A program made the position numbers and the translations under genes. Shown piece by piece: positions 42,510 through 50,420 of a DNA stretch of 64,000 bases. Every line of letters starts with the position of its first letter. The first letter of the stretch is position 1. The DNA is from Prosthecobacter sp. (lineage in GTDB: Bacteria > Verrucomicrobiota > Verrucomicrobiia > Verrucomicrobiales > Verrucomicrobiaceae): positions 113,281-177,280 of the forward strand of contig JAIPJY010000007.1 of assembly GCA_021733925.1 (NCBI GenBank), in the 5' to 3' direction. Under the pieces are notes generated by a model that searched no databases, was not told where the DNA came from, and saw only the letters and a list, made by a program, of their open reading frames with translations.

Positions 42510-44825
42510 ATGAAGAAAAAGACCCCACCTGCTCCCCCACCACCACCCGAATCATCGTGGAAGGCCGGGTTGTTTTTCGGTGGCATTGCCGCAGGCGTGG
42601 CGATCCTGCTCGCCTGGGCCTTCTGGCCGCAGAAAACATACACGCCGCTGCCTGTCCCCGCAGTGGTCTCCCTCGCGAAGGCAGAACCTTACGTCATGCC
42701 GGACGAAAAAAAGGTCTTCGCCCAATACGCCGGCTCCCAGAGCTGCCGCGAATGCCACGCCGATCAGTTCGCCAAATGGCAGGGCTCCCATCACGGCCTC
42801 GCTGAACGCAACCCAGACCCCAAACTCGACGACGCTGGCTTTGTCCCCACCCGCAGCTTCCAGCACGGCACCCAGACCACCGAGGTACGCAAAAACGGCA
42901 GCAACTTCGAACTCATCGCCCTCGGCTTCGGCGACAAAATCGCACCCTATCGCGTCCAACGCGTCATCGGCCACGATCCCCTGCGCCAGTTCCTCGTCGA
43001 TGGCGGCAATGGCCGCCTGCAGGCCATGGAAGCCTGCCTCGACCCCAATAAAAACGAGTGGTTCGATGTCTACGGCAACGAAGACCGCAAGCCCGGCGAA
43101 TGGGGCCACTGGACCGGTCGCGGCATGGTCTGGAATCAGATGTGCGCCACCTGCCACAACACCCGCCTGCGAAAAAACTACGACGCCAAGACCGATGGCT
43201 ACCGCACCACCATGGCCGAGATGTCCGTGAGCTGCGAATCCTGCCACGGCCCCATGAAGTCGCACAACACCTGGCAGCACGCCCATCCCGGTGCCAAAGG
43301 CGATCCCACCCTCACGAAGTTTACCCGCGACCAGCACATCGAAAACTGCGCCGGATGCCACGCCCGTCGCGGTGAAATCACCGGCGATTTCGTGCCCGGC
43401 GAATCCTTCTGGGATCACTACCACCTCACCATCACCGATCAGACCGACACCTTTTACCCCGACGGCCAGATCCGCGACGAGGACTACGAGTTCAGCAGCT
43501 TCTTCAGCAGCCGCATGCACAACGCCGGCGTGCGCTGCATGGACTGCCATGACATGCACAGCATGAAAACGCTGCAACCCGGCAACCAGCTCTGCATGCG
43601 CTGCCACACCCCCGGCGGCTTCCCCAATGCCCCCCCCATCATGCCGGAGGCGCACAGCTTCCACCAGACCGCCAGCACTGGAAATCAATGCGTGAACTGC
43701 CACATGCCCCAGACCGTTTACATGCAGCGCCACCCGCGCCACGACCACGGCTTCACCATCCCCGATCCGCTTCTCACCAAAAAGTTCAACGTCCCGAACG
43801 CCTGCAACAAATGCCACACCGATAAAACCACCGACTGGGCGCTCGAAGCCACCCAGAAATGGTGGGGCCCAAAAATGGACCGCAAAACACGCTCCCGTGC
43901 CACCCTGATCGCCCAGGCACGCCAGGGCGATGAAACCGCCCGCAGCGGCCTCGTCGATCTCCTCGGCAGCGATGAAATCCCCCACTGGAAAGCCAGCGCC
44001 ACCCTGCTCCTCGAACGCTGGATTGACCAGCCCTCAGTCCAAACCGCCGTCACCGCCCAGTTGCAGCACGCCCATCCGCTCGTGCGTGAAAGCGCCATCC
44101 GCACCCTCGAACCCATGCTGCAAAACGGCACCATTCGCTCCGCCATCGAACCCCTGCTCAACGACCCCGTGCGCGGCGTCCGCGTCTCCGCCGCCTGGAC
44201 CCTGCGCGAAAGCCTGCACCTCGACTCCGCCGCCGGCCAGGACCTGCAGCACATGCTCAACCTGAACGCTGACCAGCCCAGCGGCCAGATGCAGCTCGCC
44301 CAGTTCGAGTTTGCCCGGCACAATCTTTCCGCCGCCACGCAGTACATGGAAACCGCCATTCAGTGGGATCCCAACTCCCCGCCTTTTCATCACGACCTGG
44401 CCATGATGTTCAGCACCACCGGCCAAACCCAGCTCGCCATCGCCAAGCTGCGCGACGCCATCAAACTCGCCCCCAACCACGCCGAATATCACTACGAACT
44501 CGGCCTGGCCCTCAGCGAAACCGGCGACATGCCCGCCGTGATTCAAGCCCTGCAGGACGCCACACGCCTTGATCCCGGTTTATCACGCGCCTGGTACAAT
44601 CTCGGACTCGCCAAAAACGGCCAGGGCGACATCCCCGGAGCACTCAATGCCATGCAGCGCGGCGAACTCGCCAATCCCCGCGACCCCGGCATCCCCTATG
44701 CCCGCGCCACCATCCTCGCACAACAAAACCGCATCCCCGAAGCCCTCGCCGCACTGGATCGCTCCCTCAGCATTTCCCCCGGCTACGGCGAAGCCTTGCA
44801 ATTGCGGGCCGCTTTGATGCGATAG
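42510..44825 (+). CDS. Eight-haem c-type cytochrome with HEAT and TPR repeats
   Basis: A 771-residue protein with an N-terminal membrane anchor (about residues 19-38). Eight CxxCH haem sites lie at about residues 79, 211, 241, 280, 342, 361, 394 and 431 (CRECH, CATCH, CESCH, CAGCH, CMDCH, CMRCH, CVNCH, CNKCH). HEAT-like repeats follow (about 475-570), then TPR repeats to the end. The fold recalls octahaem cytochromes of the hydroxylamine oxidoreductase/tetrathionate reductase superfamily, but the catalytic residue is not identified. It is anchored and periplasmic, so electron transfer is the safe call. Confidence 0.85.
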   Translation: MKKKTPPAPPPPPESSWKAGLFFGGIAAGVAILLAWAFWPQKTYTPLPVPAVVSLAKAEPYVMPDEKKVFAQYAGSQSCRECHADQFAKWQGSHHGLAERNPDPKLDDAGFVPTRSFQHGTQTTEVRKNGSNFELIALGFGDKIAPYRVQRVIGHDPLRQFLVDGGNGRLQAMEACLDPNKNEWFDVYGNEDRKPGEWGHWTGRGMVWNQMCATCHNTRLRKNYDAKTDGYRTTMAEMSVSCESCHGPMKSHNTWQHAHPGAKGDPTLTKFTRDQHIENCAGCHARRGEITGDFVPGESFWDHYHLTITDQTDTFYPDGQIRDEDYEFSSFFSSRMHNAGVRCMDCHDMHSMKTLQPGNQLCMRCHTPGGFPNAPPIMPEAHSFHQTASTGNQCVNCHMPQTVYMQRHPRHDHGFTIPDPLLTKKFNVPNACNKCHTDKTTDWALEATQKWWGPKMDRKTRSRATLIAQARQGDETARSGLVDLLGSDEIPHWKASATLLLERWIDQPSVQTAVTAQLQHAHPLVRESAIRTLEPMLQNGTIRSAIEPLLNDPVRGVRVSAAWTLRESLHLDSAAGQDLQHMLNLNADQPSGQMQLAQFEFARHNLSAATQYMETAIQWDPNSPPFHHDLAMMFSTTGQTQLAIAKLRDAIKLAPNHAEYHYELGLALSETGDMPAVIQALQDATRLDPGLSRAWYNLGLAKNGQGDIPGALNAMQRGELANPRDPGIPYARATILAQQNRIPEALAALDRSLSISPGYGEALQLRAALMR

Positions 44826-44829
44826 CGAA

Positions 44830-45039
44830 TCAGAAACGTTCCGCCCGCAGATCATCCATGATCACCTGCGAATCTAGCAGCACGCGATTGCCAAAAAGAG
44901 CCTGCTGACGAGCCAAGAAATCAGGTCTGCGCAGCGGCATGTCGTGCGTTCCATCGGCATCATGCTCCAAAGATTCCGACGACCTGATCGCTTTGATCGT
45001 GGCATCTCGATCACTCATGGCAGCAGGGTGCGAAATCAT
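44830..45039 (-). CDS. Hypothetical small protein (69 aa)
   Basis: A 69-residue charged protein (MISHPAAMSDRDATIKAIRSSE...). ATG 45039 is preferred to 45078 because the longer form overlaps the neighbouring gene by 22 bp. It starts 17 bp after the BFN-domain gene on the same strand. No family is recognised; size and acidic/basic pattern would suit an antitoxin, but no toxin partner is next to it. Confidence 0.45.
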   Translation of the reverse strand: MISHPAAMSDRDATIKAIRSSESLEHDADGTHDMPLRRPDFLARQQALFGNRVLLDSQVIMDDLRAERF

Positions 45040-45056
45040 GGCAAGCTCAGCCCCTC

Positions 45057-45695
45057 TCACCCGTCCGCTTTCTTCCACTCCTCGCCTTCCTCGTCGTCCT
45101 CATCGCCGCCGAAGCCGTCGTCATACTCATCATCACCCTTTTCGGGTTCAAGCCCGGCAATGGTGTTGATGTCTTCATCGCTGAACTCCTCGATGTCATC
45201 ATCATCCTCGTCGTCCTCCTCTGCGGCTTCAGCAGCCTGCTGCACCTCCAGCCCCTTCTTCTCGATCTGGGCCAGCGTGCCGCTCACATCTTCCACCGTA
45301 TCCCACACGGACTTGGCCACAAAAATCGGCGCGCTTTGCTGCACCGCCATGGCGATGCTGTCGCTCGGGCGTGCATCGAGCTCGATCACCTTGCGCGTCG
45401 TCTGCAGTTCGTTCTCCGCAGAAATGATGAGGCGCGCATGAAACACGCTGCCGTTGATGTTGTTGATGACCACTCGCTCCACCCTGGCGCCAAAGGCCAG
45501 CAGCAGATGCCCGACCAGATCATGCGTCAGCGGCCGCTCCTTGGAAACACCCCGCATGAACATGGAGATCGCCGTGCCCACCGACTCGTCGATGTAGATC
45601 ACGAAGACCTTGGTTTCATTGCCCAGGAAAACAGCAAAGCTGCCCTCCAGCGGCAGCACCGCACGCACCTGCACTTCGATGACATCCTTGTTCAT
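45057..45695 (-). CDS. Bifunctional nuclease (BFN/DUF151) domain protein with acidic tail
   Basis: A 212-residue protein. Residues 1-135 form the BFN domain, marked by RKVIELDARPSDSIAMAV. The rest is an extremely acidic tail (DDEDDDDIEEF... EDDEEGEEW). Plant and bacterial BFN proteins have reported DNase/RNase activity, though the bacterial role is unclear. The acidic tail could contact basic partners. It is not in an obvious operon with carbonic anhydrase, which lies 61 bp away on the same strand. Confidence 0.85.
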   Translation of the reverse strand: MNKDVIEVQVRAVLPLEGSFAVFLGNETKVFVIYIDESVGTAISMFMRGVSKERPLTHDLVGHLLLAFGARVERVVINNINGSVFHARLIISAENELQTTRKVIELDARPSDSIAMAVQQSAPIFVAKSVWDTVEDVSGTLAQIEKKGLEVQQAAEAAEEDDEDDDDIEEFSDEDINTIAGLEPEKGDDEYDDGFGGDEDDEEGEEWKKADG

Positions 45696-45756
45696 TAACT
45701 CTAATTAAAAGCCGCACGCGGCCCGATGGCAACACACACGGTGGGTTTTTGTGTGC

Positions 45757-46317
45757 CTAAACTGCAACACCGGGGATCTGCACCACCCCGCCGCCGAGTC
45801 CCATCGCCAGAAAGCGCCGCGAAACTTCGACATACTTCAGCGCGAGCTTCGCATTCCCCTGCTGCTCCTCCAGAGTCAACGAACGCACCACCCGCCCCGG
45901 GGAACCAACGACCAGCGACCCCTCCGGAATGACCGTGTTTTTAGTCACCAAAGCTCCGGCGGCAATGATGCTGCGCGCGCCGATCTGCGCCCCATCCAAA
46001 ATGATCGCCCCCATGCCCACGAGCACCTCATCCCCCACCGTGCACGCATGCACCACGGCGCGGTGCCCCACCGTCACGCGATCACCCAGCACACAGGCGC
46101 AGTCATCGCTCACATGCAGCACACTGCCGTCCTGCACGTTGCTCTGCGCGCCGACCACAATGCGGTTGATGTCCCCCCTCAGTACCGAACCATACCACAC
46201 GCTCGATTGCTCCCTCAGCTCCACCGCTCCCAGCACAATGGCTCCTTGTGCAATAAAAACATCAGCAGCCACAGAAGGTCGCGAGTCAGGTAGCAAGAAT
46301 TTCTTTAGTGGTTCCAT
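45757..46317 (-). CDS. Gamma-class carbonic anhydrase-like protein
   Basis: A 186-residue left-handed beta-helix protein of hexapeptide repeats. SVWYGSVLRGD carries the conserved Arg-Gly-Asp; QDGSVLHV and GHRAVVHACTVG give the zinc-binding histidines of gamma carbonic anhydrases, and GMGAIILDGA follows. Start ATG 46317 (MEPLKKFLLP) is chosen over a longer in-frame form. Family members range from active anhydrases to acetyltransferase-like (PaaY, YrdA) proteins; the His set favours metal binding. Confidence 0.88.
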   Translation of the reverse strand: MEPLKKFLLPDSRPSVAADVFIAQGAIVLGAVELREQSSVWYGSVLRGDINRIVVGAQSNVQDGSVLHVSDDCACVLGDRVTVGHRAVVHACTVGDEVLVGMGAIILDGAQIGARSIIAAGALVTKNTVIPEGSLVVGSPGRVVRSLTLEEQQGNAKLALKYVEVSRRFLAMGLGGGVVQIPGVAV

Positions 46318-46437
46318 CGCGAGAAGAAAGATTTTATGTTTGTGAAACGAAGCGGAAAGCGCCATAAAAATGCACCGCGCCGAATTCATTCTGGAGCGGT
46401 CTCGCTTTCAATCCAACAACGAATCACACACACGCCC

Positions 46438-46710
46438 ATGAACAAAGCTCAACTCATCGACGCCGTGCAGGAAATCCTTGGTGGAGACACCTCCAAACGG
46501 GCCGCCTCCGAAGCACTGGACGCCGTGCTCCAGGCCATCACCAAGGGCGTGAAAAAAGAACCAGTTCAGCTCATCGGCTTCGGCACCTTCAAGCCGGTCG
46601 ATCGCAATGCACGCATGGGCCGCAATCCCAAGACCAAGGAACCCGTGGAGATCAAAGCCTCCAAGACCGTGCGCTTCGTCCCTTCCGCCGCCCTCAAGAG
46701 CTCGCTCTAA
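46438..46710 (+). CDS. HU-family DNA-binding protein
   Basis: A 90-residue HU/IHF-type histone-like protein: MNKAQLIDAVQ start, GFGTFKPVDRNARMGRNPKT arm region and a KTVRFVPSAALK end. It bends and compacts DNA. Start ATG 46438 (not the in-frame 46336) fits the family. The leader is CA-rich and the gene is followed by a strong terminator at 46730. Confidence 0.95.
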   Translation: MNKAQLIDAVQEILGGDTSKRAASEALDAVLQAITKGVKKEPVQLIGFGTFKPVDRNARMGRNPKTKEPVEIKASKTVRFVPSAALKSSL

Positions 46711-46729
46711 GAACGCCTCACAGTTTCAG

Positions 46730-46761
46730 CCCGCGCTTCGGTCACAGAGCGCGGGTTTTTT
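46730..46761 (+). terminator. Rho-independent terminator of the HU gene
   Basis: A perfect stem of CCCGCGCT with AGCGCGGG around a 10-nt loop, followed by a run of six T. It starts 20 bp after the HU stop and may also serve the convergent antitoxin gene. Confidence 0.88.
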
Positions 46762-46766
46762 ATGCC

Positions 46767-47057
46767 TCAATCCTTCAACTCCTGCTCCATGCGCTCACTG
46801 AGCCACTGCTTGATCATGCTCTGGTAGTTCAGGTAGCGGCGGCGTGCCACCCGCTTGATGCGGCTCAGCATGCGCGGATCAAACCGCAGCGTGATCGTGG
46901 TGGACTCACGCACGTCAGCACGATGAATGGACGCCTGCATCAGGCGTGCGTCCAGTTGATGTGCGGCCCAGAAGTTTCCCTCCGACTCCTCGCCATCAAA
47001 GGCAGGCACGTCTCTCCAGACTCGGACAGGCTTCAAATCAATAGGTGCGGTTTCCAT
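46767..47057 (-). CDS. BrnA-like antitoxin (ribbon-helix-helix)
   Basis: A 96-residue protein. The N-terminal part contains NFWAAHQLD, similar to the 'FW--H' segment of CopG/BrnA antitoxins. The C-terminal half is a ribbon-helix-helix DNA-binding unit (TTITLRFDPRMLSRIKRVARRRYLNYQ). It would neutralise the toxin encoded 17 bp upstream and repress the pair's promoter. Toxin-first order is normal for BrnTA. Confidence 0.75.
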   Translation of the reverse strand: METAPIDLKPVRVWRDVPAFDGEESEGNFWAAHQLDARLMQASIHRADVRESTTITLRFDPRMLSRIKRVARRRYLNYQSMIKQWLSERMEQELKD

Positions 47058-47074
47058 GATATTGCTGGGTGAAA

Positions 47075-47353
47075 TCAGAGTTCCTCCGCCTTCTTGCGCT
47101 CGAAAAATTCATGCTCCCCAGGAGTCATCAACCGGGCAAAGATGACGCGGTAGCGTTTGCCGTCGGTCCAGAACACACTGAACACCGACTTGCCCTGCAG
47201 TGACTTGCCCAGATTGTAGTAGCGCGCCTCCGCGCTCCCCTGCTGCCCATCCGGCAGCAGCTTGATCGAGAACGGATCCTCAAACGACTCCTCAATATCC
47301 TTGGGAGGAAGTAAAGAGAGGTCAAAAGCGGCGCCGATCCAGTCAAAGTCCAT
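47075..47353 (-). CDS. BrnT-like toxin (RelE-fold ribonuclease)
   Basis: A 92-residue protein with the BrnT C-terminal pattern: YYNLGKSLQGKSVFSVFWTDG, then RYRVIFARLMTPGEHEFFERKKAEEL ('R-I-AR-----E---Y/F'). BrnT inhibits translation by cutting RNA. The N-terminus is less typical (FDWIGAAFDLSLLPPKDIEESF replaces 'FEWD--KN--N--KHG'), so this is a divergent member. Confidence 0.72.
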   Translation of the reverse strand: MDFDWIGAAFDLSLLPPKDIEESFEDPFSIKLLPDGQQGSAEARYYNLGKSLQGKSVFSVFWTDGKRYRVIFARLMTPGEHEFFERKKAEEL

Positions 47354-47371
47354 GAGGTTGTATTTACGAGA

Positions 47372-47746
47372 TTATTTGCGGTATTCGATCAGTTCTATCT
47401 CATAACCCTCAGGAGCGTCAATGAAAGCAAATACACCGCTCGAACTGGGCGTAGGCCCGTCCGAGAGCGGATAACCCAGTGCTGCGGCATGTTTCGCAAA
47501 CTCTTCGATGCTCTCCACTTCAAATGCCAGATGCGTCAAATCACTGCAAAACGTCACCGGCCCGCTCGCCGGATAGCTGCAGATCTCGATGAGTTCATCG
47601 CTGTTCGGCGTCTGCAGGAAGACCAGTTCCGAGCCACGTGGTGACTTGTGCCTGCGCACTTCCTTCAAGCCGAGCACCTGGGTATAAAAATGGATCGTCT
47701 TTTCGAGATCGTTCACCCGGTAGCGGGTGTGGAGGAGTTTTTTGAC
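47372..47746 (-). CDS. VOC/glyoxalase I-like protein (lactoylglutathione lyase type)
   Basis: A 124-residue protein of the vicinal-oxygen-chelate fold, with candidate metal ligands in LLHTRYRV (His), LIEIC (Glu), DLTHLAF (His) and GYEIELIE (Glu), and the VLGLKEVRR loop. Glyoxalase I detoxifies methylglyoxal with glutathione. Start ATG 47746 (MVKKLLHTRYRV). Its substrate may differ. It is divergent from the SDR gene, about 100 bp away. Confidence 0.88.
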   Translation of the reverse strand, partial: VKKLLHTRYRVNDLEKTIHFYTQVLGLKEVRRHKSPRGSELVFLQTPNSDELIEICSYPASGPVTFCSDLTHLAFEVESIEEFAKHAAALGYPLSDGPTPSSSGVFAFIDAPEGYEIELIEYRK

Positions 47747-47847
47747 CATGAGACCCTGTTTATGCCACAAGCGGAAGGGCGTGGCAAATGATCCTCCTTG
47801 AGGAGGAAAGCTTGATGTGGCAGCCGACGTCTCTTAAAACCTCACCC

Positions 47848-48606
47848 ATGATTTCCATCGACCTCACAGGCAAAGTCGCCCTCATCACCGGCGCATCGCA
47901 GGGCATTGGCACACAAGTCGCCCGCACGTTTCACCGCGCAGGCGCAGCCGTCGTCCTCAATCACCTCGGCACCCCCGGCACGACATTAGATGCCCAAGCC
48001 CTCGCCGACGAACTCAACCTCCTTCGCACCGACAGCGCCAGCATCATCGCTGCCGACGTCTCCAAGCCCGAACAGGTCCAAACCATGATGGGAGACATCC
48101 AGGCACGTCATGGCGGCCTCGATTACCTCATCAACAATGCCGCCATCATCAAGGACCGCACCATCGCCAAGATGGGACTCGATGAATGGGACGCCGTCAT
48201 CGATGTGAACCTCTCCGGCGTGTTCTACTGCTGCAAGTACGCCCTCGAAATCATGCGTGATCACGGTGCCATCGTCAGCTTTGGCAGCATCGCCGCCATC
48301 CAGGGCTTCTTCGGCCAGGCCAACTACGCCGCCGCCAAATCTGGCGTCCAGGCCATGATGCGCGTCCTCAGCCGCGAAGCCGCCCGCAGGCAGATCCGCG
48401 CCAACGCCATCGCCCCCGGCGTCATCGACACCGCCATGGCCGCCACCATCCCCGAAAACGTCCGCGCCGAGATGATCAAAAACGTCCCCCTCGCCCGCTT
48501 CGGCACCACCGAAGAAGTTGCCAACGTCGTCCTCTTCCTCTGCTCCCCCCTCGCATCCTACGTCACCGGCCAGACCATCGAAATCAACGGCGGCTGGAGA
48601 GGCTGA
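47848..48606 (+). CDS. SDR oxidoreductase, 3-oxoacyl/acetoacetyl-CoA reductase-like
   Basis: A 252-residue short-chain dehydrogenase. It shows the Rossmann start TGASQGIG, NNAAI, and catalytic Ser (FGSIAAIQ), Tyr-x3-Lys (YAAAKSG). It resembles FabG/PhaB, NADPH-dependent reductases of 3-oxoacyl groups. Start ATG 47848 (MISIDLTGK). Neighbouring CoA-transferase and thiolase genes suggest a role with acetoacetyl-CoA or 3-hydroxybutyryl-CoA rather than fatty-acid synthesis alone. The exact substrate is inferred. Confidence 0.9.
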   Translation: MISIDLTGKVALITGASQGIGTQVARTFHRAGAAVVLNHLGTPGTTLDAQALADELNLLRTDSASIIAADVSKPEQVQTMMGDIQARHGGLDYLINNAAIIKDRTIAKMGLDEWDAVIDVNLSGVFYCCKYALEIMRDHGAIVSFGSIAAIQGFFGQANYAAAKSGVQAMMRVLSREAARRQIRANAIAPGVIDTAMAATIPENVRAEMIKNVPLARFGTTEEVANVVLFLCSPLASYVTGQTIEINGGWRG

Positions 48607-48616
48607 GCAGCCCCCC

Positions 48617-48762
48617 GTAGTGCAACCGTCCCGGTTGCATTCCGGATCTTCAACGTAGTGCGACCGTCCCGGTTGCTTTCCGGATCTTCAACGTAGTGCG
48701 ACCGTCCCGGTTGCTTTCCGGATCTTCAACGTAGTGCGACCGTCCCGGTTGCTTTCCGGACC
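48617..48762. repeat. Four tandem 38-bp REP-like units (GTAG + palindrome)
   Basis: Units start at 48617, 48655, 48693 and 48731; the last is cut at about 32 bp. Each begins with GTAG and contains an inverted repeat (GCAACCG with CGGTTGC in unit 1; GCGACCG in the others, one G-T pair). GTAG followed by an imperfect palindrome is the hallmark of REP elements mobilised by REP-associated Y1 transposases; one such gene lies 2.9 kb downstream. Confidence 0.8.
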
Positions 48763-48789
48763 TCCTATCGAGACAATTGCTCCCCTTCC

Positions 48790-50232
48790 ATGCGCGCCCC
48801 CGCCCTCATCGCCACCGCTGACCAAGCCATCGCCGCCATCCCCAGCGGCGCCACCGTTGCCGTGAGTGGCTTCGTCGGCGCTGGACACGCGGAAATGCTC
48901 ACGGCAGCTCTCGAACGCCGCTTCCTGCAAACCGGCACTCCCACCGACCTCACACTCTACTACTGTGCAGGTCAGGGAGACCGGGCAGAGCGCGGCTTGA
49001 ACCACCTCGCCCATCGCGGCCTGCTCAAGCGCATCGTCGGCGGCCACTGGAACCTCGCCCCCAAGCTCGGCGCACTCGCACTCGCCAACGAAGTCGAAGC
49101 CTACAATCTGCCCCAGGGCGTCCTCTCCGTTCTGACCCGCGAGATCGCCGCCAAGCGCCCCGGCTTGTTCACCCAGGTCGGGCTGAACACCTTCATCGAC
49201 CCCATTCACGGCGGCGGCATGATGAACGCCCGCACCACCGAACCCCTCGTTGAGCGCATCGAACTCGATGGCCAGATCTGGCTCCGCTACAAGCCGATGC
49301 CCATCCATGTGGCCCTCATTCGCGCCACCTATGCCGATGCACGCGGCAATCTCAGCATGGATTGCGAAGGCCTGATCAGTGAAGTCCTGCCAATGTCACA
49401 AGCGGCGAAAAATCACGGCGGCATCGTCATCGCCCAGGTCGAAAGCATCGTCGATCAGCTGCCCGATCCTAAGTCCGTGCGCGTTCCCGGCCTCCTGGTC
49501 GATTACATCGTCCCCTCCGGCGGCCAGCATCATGACCAGACCTTTGACCATGCGTTCAACCAAGACTTCGTCGTCACCAGCGACGGCACCTTCACCCTGC
49601 CCCCCATGCCGGAATCCGAACGCAAACGCATCGGCGCACGTGCGCTGCGCGAAGTGCGCAGCGGCGACATCGTTAATCTCGGCATCGGCCTGCCCGAAGC
49701 CGTGGCCATGGTCGCGGCAGAAACCGGCCGCTTGAGCGAATTCACCCTCACCGTCGAAAGCGGCCCCACCGGCGGCGTACCCGCCTCCGGCCTCAGCTTT
49801 GGCTGCAGCCACTTTCCCGAAGCCATCATCGACCAGCCTTCCCAGTTCGACTACTACGACGGCGGCGGGCTCGACATCGCCGTGCTCGGTGCCGTCGAAA
49901 TCGACGCCGAAGGCAGTGTCAACGTCGCCAGTTTCGCCGGTCGCTTCGCCGGCGTCGGCGGTTTCGTCAACATCGCCCAATGCGCCCGCCGCCTCGTCTT
50001 CTGCTGCACCTTCCAAGCCAAGGGAAACGCCAAGTTTGTAAACCAAATCCAGCACGTCTGCTTCCACGGCCCCTCCGCCCTCGCCCGTGGCCAGCAGGTC
50101 CTCTATATCACCGAGCGCGCCGTCTTCGAACTCACCCCTCAGGGCCTGCGCCTCATCGAACTCACCCCCGGCCTCGATCTCCAAACCGACGTCCTCGATC
50201 ACATGCAGTTCACCCCCATTCTCGGCATTTAA
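48790..50232 (+). CDS. Fused acyl-CoA:acetate/3-ketoacid CoA-transferase (class I)
   Basis: A 480-residue protein joining the alpha and beta parts of a class I CoA-transferase. The N-terminal GATVAVSGFVGAGHAEML is the glycine-rich CoA site; the C-terminal TVESGPTGGVPASGLSFG has the catalytic-type Glu found in YdiF-like enzymes. It moves CoA between acyl groups, for example acetoacetate and succinyl- or acetyl-CoA. With the upstream reductase and downstream thiolase it fits ketone-body/short-chain acid use or 3-hydroxybutyrate metabolism. It begins 28 bp after the REP array. Confidence 0.9.
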   Translation: MRAPALIATADQAIAAIPSGATVAVSGFVGAGHAEMLTAALERRFLQTGTPTDLTLYYCAGQGDRAERGLNHLAHRGLLKRIVGGHWNLAPKLGALALANEVEAYNLPQGVLSVLTREIAAKRPGLFTQVGLNTFIDPIHGGGMMNARTTEPLVERIELDGQIWLRYKPMPIHVALIRATYADARGNLSMDCEGLISEVLPMSQAAKNHGGIVIAQVESIVDQLPDPKSVRVPGLLVDYIVPSGGQHHDQTFDHAFNQDFVVTSDGTFTLPPMPESERKRIGARALREVRSGDIVNLGIGLPEAVAMVAAETGRLSEFTLTVESGPTGGVPASGLSFGCSHFPEAIIDQPSQFDYYDGGGLDIAVLGAVEIDAEGSVNVASFAGRFAGVGGFVNIAQCARRLVFCCTFQAKGNAKFVNQIQHVCFHGPSALARGQQVLYITERAVFELTPQGLRLIELTPGLDLQTDVLDHMQFTPILGI

Positions 50233-50267
50233 AACATTGCCCCCTATACATCCAAGGCAGTCAAAGC

Positions 50268-50343
50268 CGCTCTCCCTCTCCCCGCCCCTAACTCACGCAG
50301 CCAGTTATATTCCTCTCCGGGGGAGAGGGCCGGGGTGAGGGGA
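50268..50343. repeat. Intergenic palindromic element (CTCTCC/GGAGAG type)
   Basis: A C-rich arm (GCTCTCCCTCTCCCCGCCCC) and a G-rich arm (from CTCTCCGGGGGAGAGGG to GGGGTGAGGGGAG) can pair into a long hairpin. Similar CTCTCC/GGAGAG palindromes are common intergenic repeats in high-GC bacteria. It lies between the CoA-transferase and thiolase genes. Confidence 0.55.
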
Positions 50344-50420
50344 GAACCCCATCCCCTCCGCCCTCCGCCAGCACGCCTCTATCACGTGTTTCCGCCCACA
50401 CTCCATTCTCCCTCACCACC

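Noticed and set aside
42552-43985. 477-codon minus-strand frame opposite the cytochrome
   Set aside because: Antisense shadow; the Gly/Val/Ala/His-rich content mirrors CxxCH-rich coding sequence.
48617-48762. CRISPR array
   Set aside because: Repeats are head-to-tail without unique spacers and no cas genes are present; the layout fits REP units.
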